Shown here: positions 62,030 to 64,000 of the stretch, piece by piece
How positions within the stretch are numbered: the first letter of the stretch is position 1
Layout: every line of letters begins with the position of its first letter
Assembly (NCBI GenBank): GCA_016718155.1
Contig: JADKEH010000002.1
Coordinates: 397,284-461,283, forward strand
Reading direction: 5' to 3'
Source: Candidatus Rhodoferax randersensis
Lineage (GTDB): Bacteria > Pseudomonadota > Gammaproteobacteria > Burkholderiales > Burkholderiaceae_C
Length of the DNA stretch: 64,000 nucleotides
The notes under the pieces: model-generated
What the model saw: only the letters and a program-made list of their open reading frames with translations
Told to the model about the DNA's origin: nothing
The model's database searches: none
Program-made: the position numbers and the translations under genes

Positions 62030-63954
62030 TCAGCCTTCGACAATCATGCGCGAGCGCATTTCCAGGTGCAAGGCGTGGCAGAAATGGGTGCAATAGCACC
62101 AAAACACGCCCGGCTTGTCGGCGATGAAGGTCACCGAGGCCGTCTCTTGGGGGTTAACGATGAAATTGACGTTGTACTTCGGGATGGCAAAGCCGTGCGT
62201 CAGGTCTTCGATCTTGTCGAGGTTGGTCAGGATCAGAGTGACTTCGTCGCCCTTCTTGAGCTTGAAATCACGCAGACTGAACGCTGGAGCCTGTGAGGTC
62301 ATCTTGATCGTGACCTTCTTGCCATTGCGCACGACGCCCGACTCTTTAGCATCCTTGATCGCAAGCGGGAAGTCATCGAGCGAATAGACCTGCTTTGGAC
62401 GCACCAGGTCGCGCTTGAAGATGATGAAGTCGTGGGGCTCGCCGCGCACCGGGTGATCGGCCAGCAGCACCATTTTGTCGCCCGAGATGTCAATCAGTTG
62501 CTCGTTCTCCGGGTGCAGCGGGCCGACCGGCAGGAATCGGTCCTTGGAGAACTTGCAGCCCACGGCCAGGTACTTGCCGTCGGCAGCCTTGGTCTCGGAT
62601 TGTGAAGCGTTCAGGTGGCCGGGCTGGTATTGCAGGTCCAGCCGGTCCACCACGTACTTGGCGGCCTTGTCGCCCTTGTGGAACTTGATGGCCGCTTCCA
62701 CATTCCACTTGACCACCTGGCTGTCCAGGAACAGCGTGGTGTAGGCGTTGCCACGACCGTCGAAAGCGGTGTGCAGCGGGCCCAGTCCGATTTCGACTTC
62801 AGCCACGATGGCGCCGTCGACCTTCTCCAGCTTGCCGTCGAACCAGTCCAGCACCTTGGCCAGCTCGATCACGGTGGCGGTGGGCGAGAGCTTGCCGGCG
62901 CAGATGAAGTACTTGGCGTCGGGGCTGGCGTTCACGCCGTGCGGGTTCTTGGGAACGCTCACATAGGCGGTCAGGGCGGTCTTGGCGTCCTTGTTGGATT
63001 CGCGCGTGCCGTCCACCACGGGCACTTTAGAGTCGCCAATGGTCTTGAACTTGCCAGCCTTGACGGCGGCTTCGATGCGGGCCACGTTGAAGAACAGGCA
63101 GGCGTCGCGCTCGGCCGACATCATGTCTTCGTACTTGGCACCCATTTCGATGTTGTACTGGTTGGTGGCGGCCAACTTGCCGTCAAAGGAGGTGGCCACC
63201 AGGTCGCAGTTGCCGTCGATCAGCACCTGCCAACGCACTTCCATCGTCTCGGCGTCCACGCAGGAGAACAGTGAGCGGTACTTGCTGGCGTCCTCGCTGC
63301 CGGTTGTTGGGCAGGGGAATGCTGAACTCTCCGCCGCAGAACACACGGGTGGTGTAGTTGATGGCCGGATCCACCGGGTCGGCCTTGTCCGGGAAGATGC
63401 CGTGGAAGCCCTGCACGTTGGGCAGCTCGGTGATCTTGTCGCAGACAAAGTAGTCCAGGCGGATACGGGCGATGCGGCTGTTGATCTTGTCGTTGATCCA
63501 GGCGTAGCGACCGTCGTAGTTGCCGTCTTTGTAGGACGCGTGGGTGTGGTGGGTGTCTGCCACGGTGTAGCGCAGGCTGCCGTCAGCCTTGGTGCCCATG
63601 ATCTTCTTGGACTCGTTGGTAATGCCCCAGCCCACCAGGGCATCTGGCACAAAGCAGGGAATCCGGTGGATTTCGCGGCCCGATGGCATGCCCAAGACCC
63701 GCATGTCGCCGGTATGGCCGCCGCTCCACAATCCGTAATAGGTGTCGAGCTCGCCAGGTTTGAGGTGTACCGCCAGGGGCGGCATGACCGGCCGCCGCAG
63801 GAGAGGGCGCGGAAGCGGCGGGCGCGGCAGCCGTGCTGGGTTTCTCTGTGCAGGCGGCAACGCCAGCCAGACTGGCCAAGGCGGCGGTGTTGATGAACTT
63901 GCGCCGACCCAACAGGGGTTGTGCCGTGGCTTCTTGTTGCTTGTCCTGGCTCAT
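62030..63954 (-). pseudogene. nosZ: Nitrous-oxide reductase NosZ (clade I), two one-base frame breaks
   Basis: About 640 residues. Tat signal LLGRRKFINTAALASLAGVAAC. The CuZ seven-bladed propeller starts with DTYYGLWSGGHTGDMRVLG and DTHHTHASYKDGNYDGRYAWIN, and the CuA domain ends GVFWCYCTHFCHALHLEMRSRM. Frame breaks lie near 63785 (after SPAAAGHA) and near 63308 (one extra C in LPNNGSEDASKYR). Between them the sequence is fully conserved, so a working gene is likely. The Tat signal and linked nosR mark clade I. It reduces N2O to N2 in the periplasm, the last step of denitrification. Confidence 0.93.
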
Positions 63955-64000
63955 AGTGAGGTCCTCATTAAATGGCCCGCTCCAACTTCGGAGTTCATGG

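Overview
The window looks like chromosome from a denitrifying, facultatively anaerobic betaproteobacterium of the Burkholderiales, most likely Comamonadaceae and Rhodoferax-like. This is inferred from the GC-rich sequence, a Bug-type solute-binding protein, a clade I nos cluster with a Tat-exported NosZ, class III ribonucleotide reductase, rubrerythrin/rubredoxin and a PEP-CTERM protein. No rRNA, tRNA or CRISPR array was seen.

Layout. 0-1 kb: rubredoxin reductase (partial), rubredoxin and rubrerythrin on the minus strand, a peroxide-defence set. 1.2-7.4 kb: a plus-strand cluster of an SPFH/SHOCT protein, a DUF4178 zinc-ribbon membrane protein, a DUF350 membrane protein, a membrane-anchored spermidine-synthase-like enzyme and a Tat-type FAD amine-oxidase-like protein. 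This is the best candidate for a little-described system, probably membrane-associated polyamine chemistry. 7.4-10.7 kb: anaerobic ribonucleotide reductase with an FNR-like site and two NrdR-like boxes; its glycyl-radical domain is a separate 68-residue gene. 10.7-11.3 kb: yefM-yoeB toxin-antitoxin. 11.4-18.0 kb: TetR-OMF-adaptor-RND efflux operon with a perfect 30-bp operator palindrome. 18.2-25.8 kb: dinD, an unrecognised three-gene set (peptidoglycan-binding protein, unknown protein, lipoprotein), a DUF3047 protein, a PuuA-like glutamine synthetase, a PEP-CTERM protein and a small secreted protein. 25.8-38.4 kb: murU-like gene, mazEF, speD, tkt, gap, phoX, a GST, a methyltransferase, pepF, a zinc-ribbon protein and ycaQ.

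38.4-47 kb is a disturbed accessory segment. An IS1595-family element sits exactly inside a LexA operator between ycaQ and a BRO/DinD-like gene. Beyond it lie broken DTW-domain, VOC, alkB, fic, methyltransferase, Bug and LysR genes and an IS630-family element. 47-49.4 kb holds a second phoX behind 11-bp phased TCAC repeats resembling a Pho box. 49.4-55 kb holds a PepSY/response-regulator/histidine-kinase operon divergent from an SHP-DHC-PepSY-flavocytochrome operon, with 11-bp phased repeats between them. 55-64 kb is the minus-strand nos operon, transcribed nosZ-R-D-F-Y-L plus a second NosL-like gene.

Many otherwise well-conserved genes (RND pump, alkB, VOC, phoX 2, histidine kinase, SHP, DHC, nosY, nosZ) are broken by one- or two-base indels, mostly in short G/C runs and sometimes in compensating pairs. 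Base-calling or assembly errors explain this better than gene death for most of them, so the pseudogene labels here mean 'reading frame broken in this sequence'. A dispersed repeat family built on CGTCATTGCGAG...CAATGACG occurs at least five times between genes.
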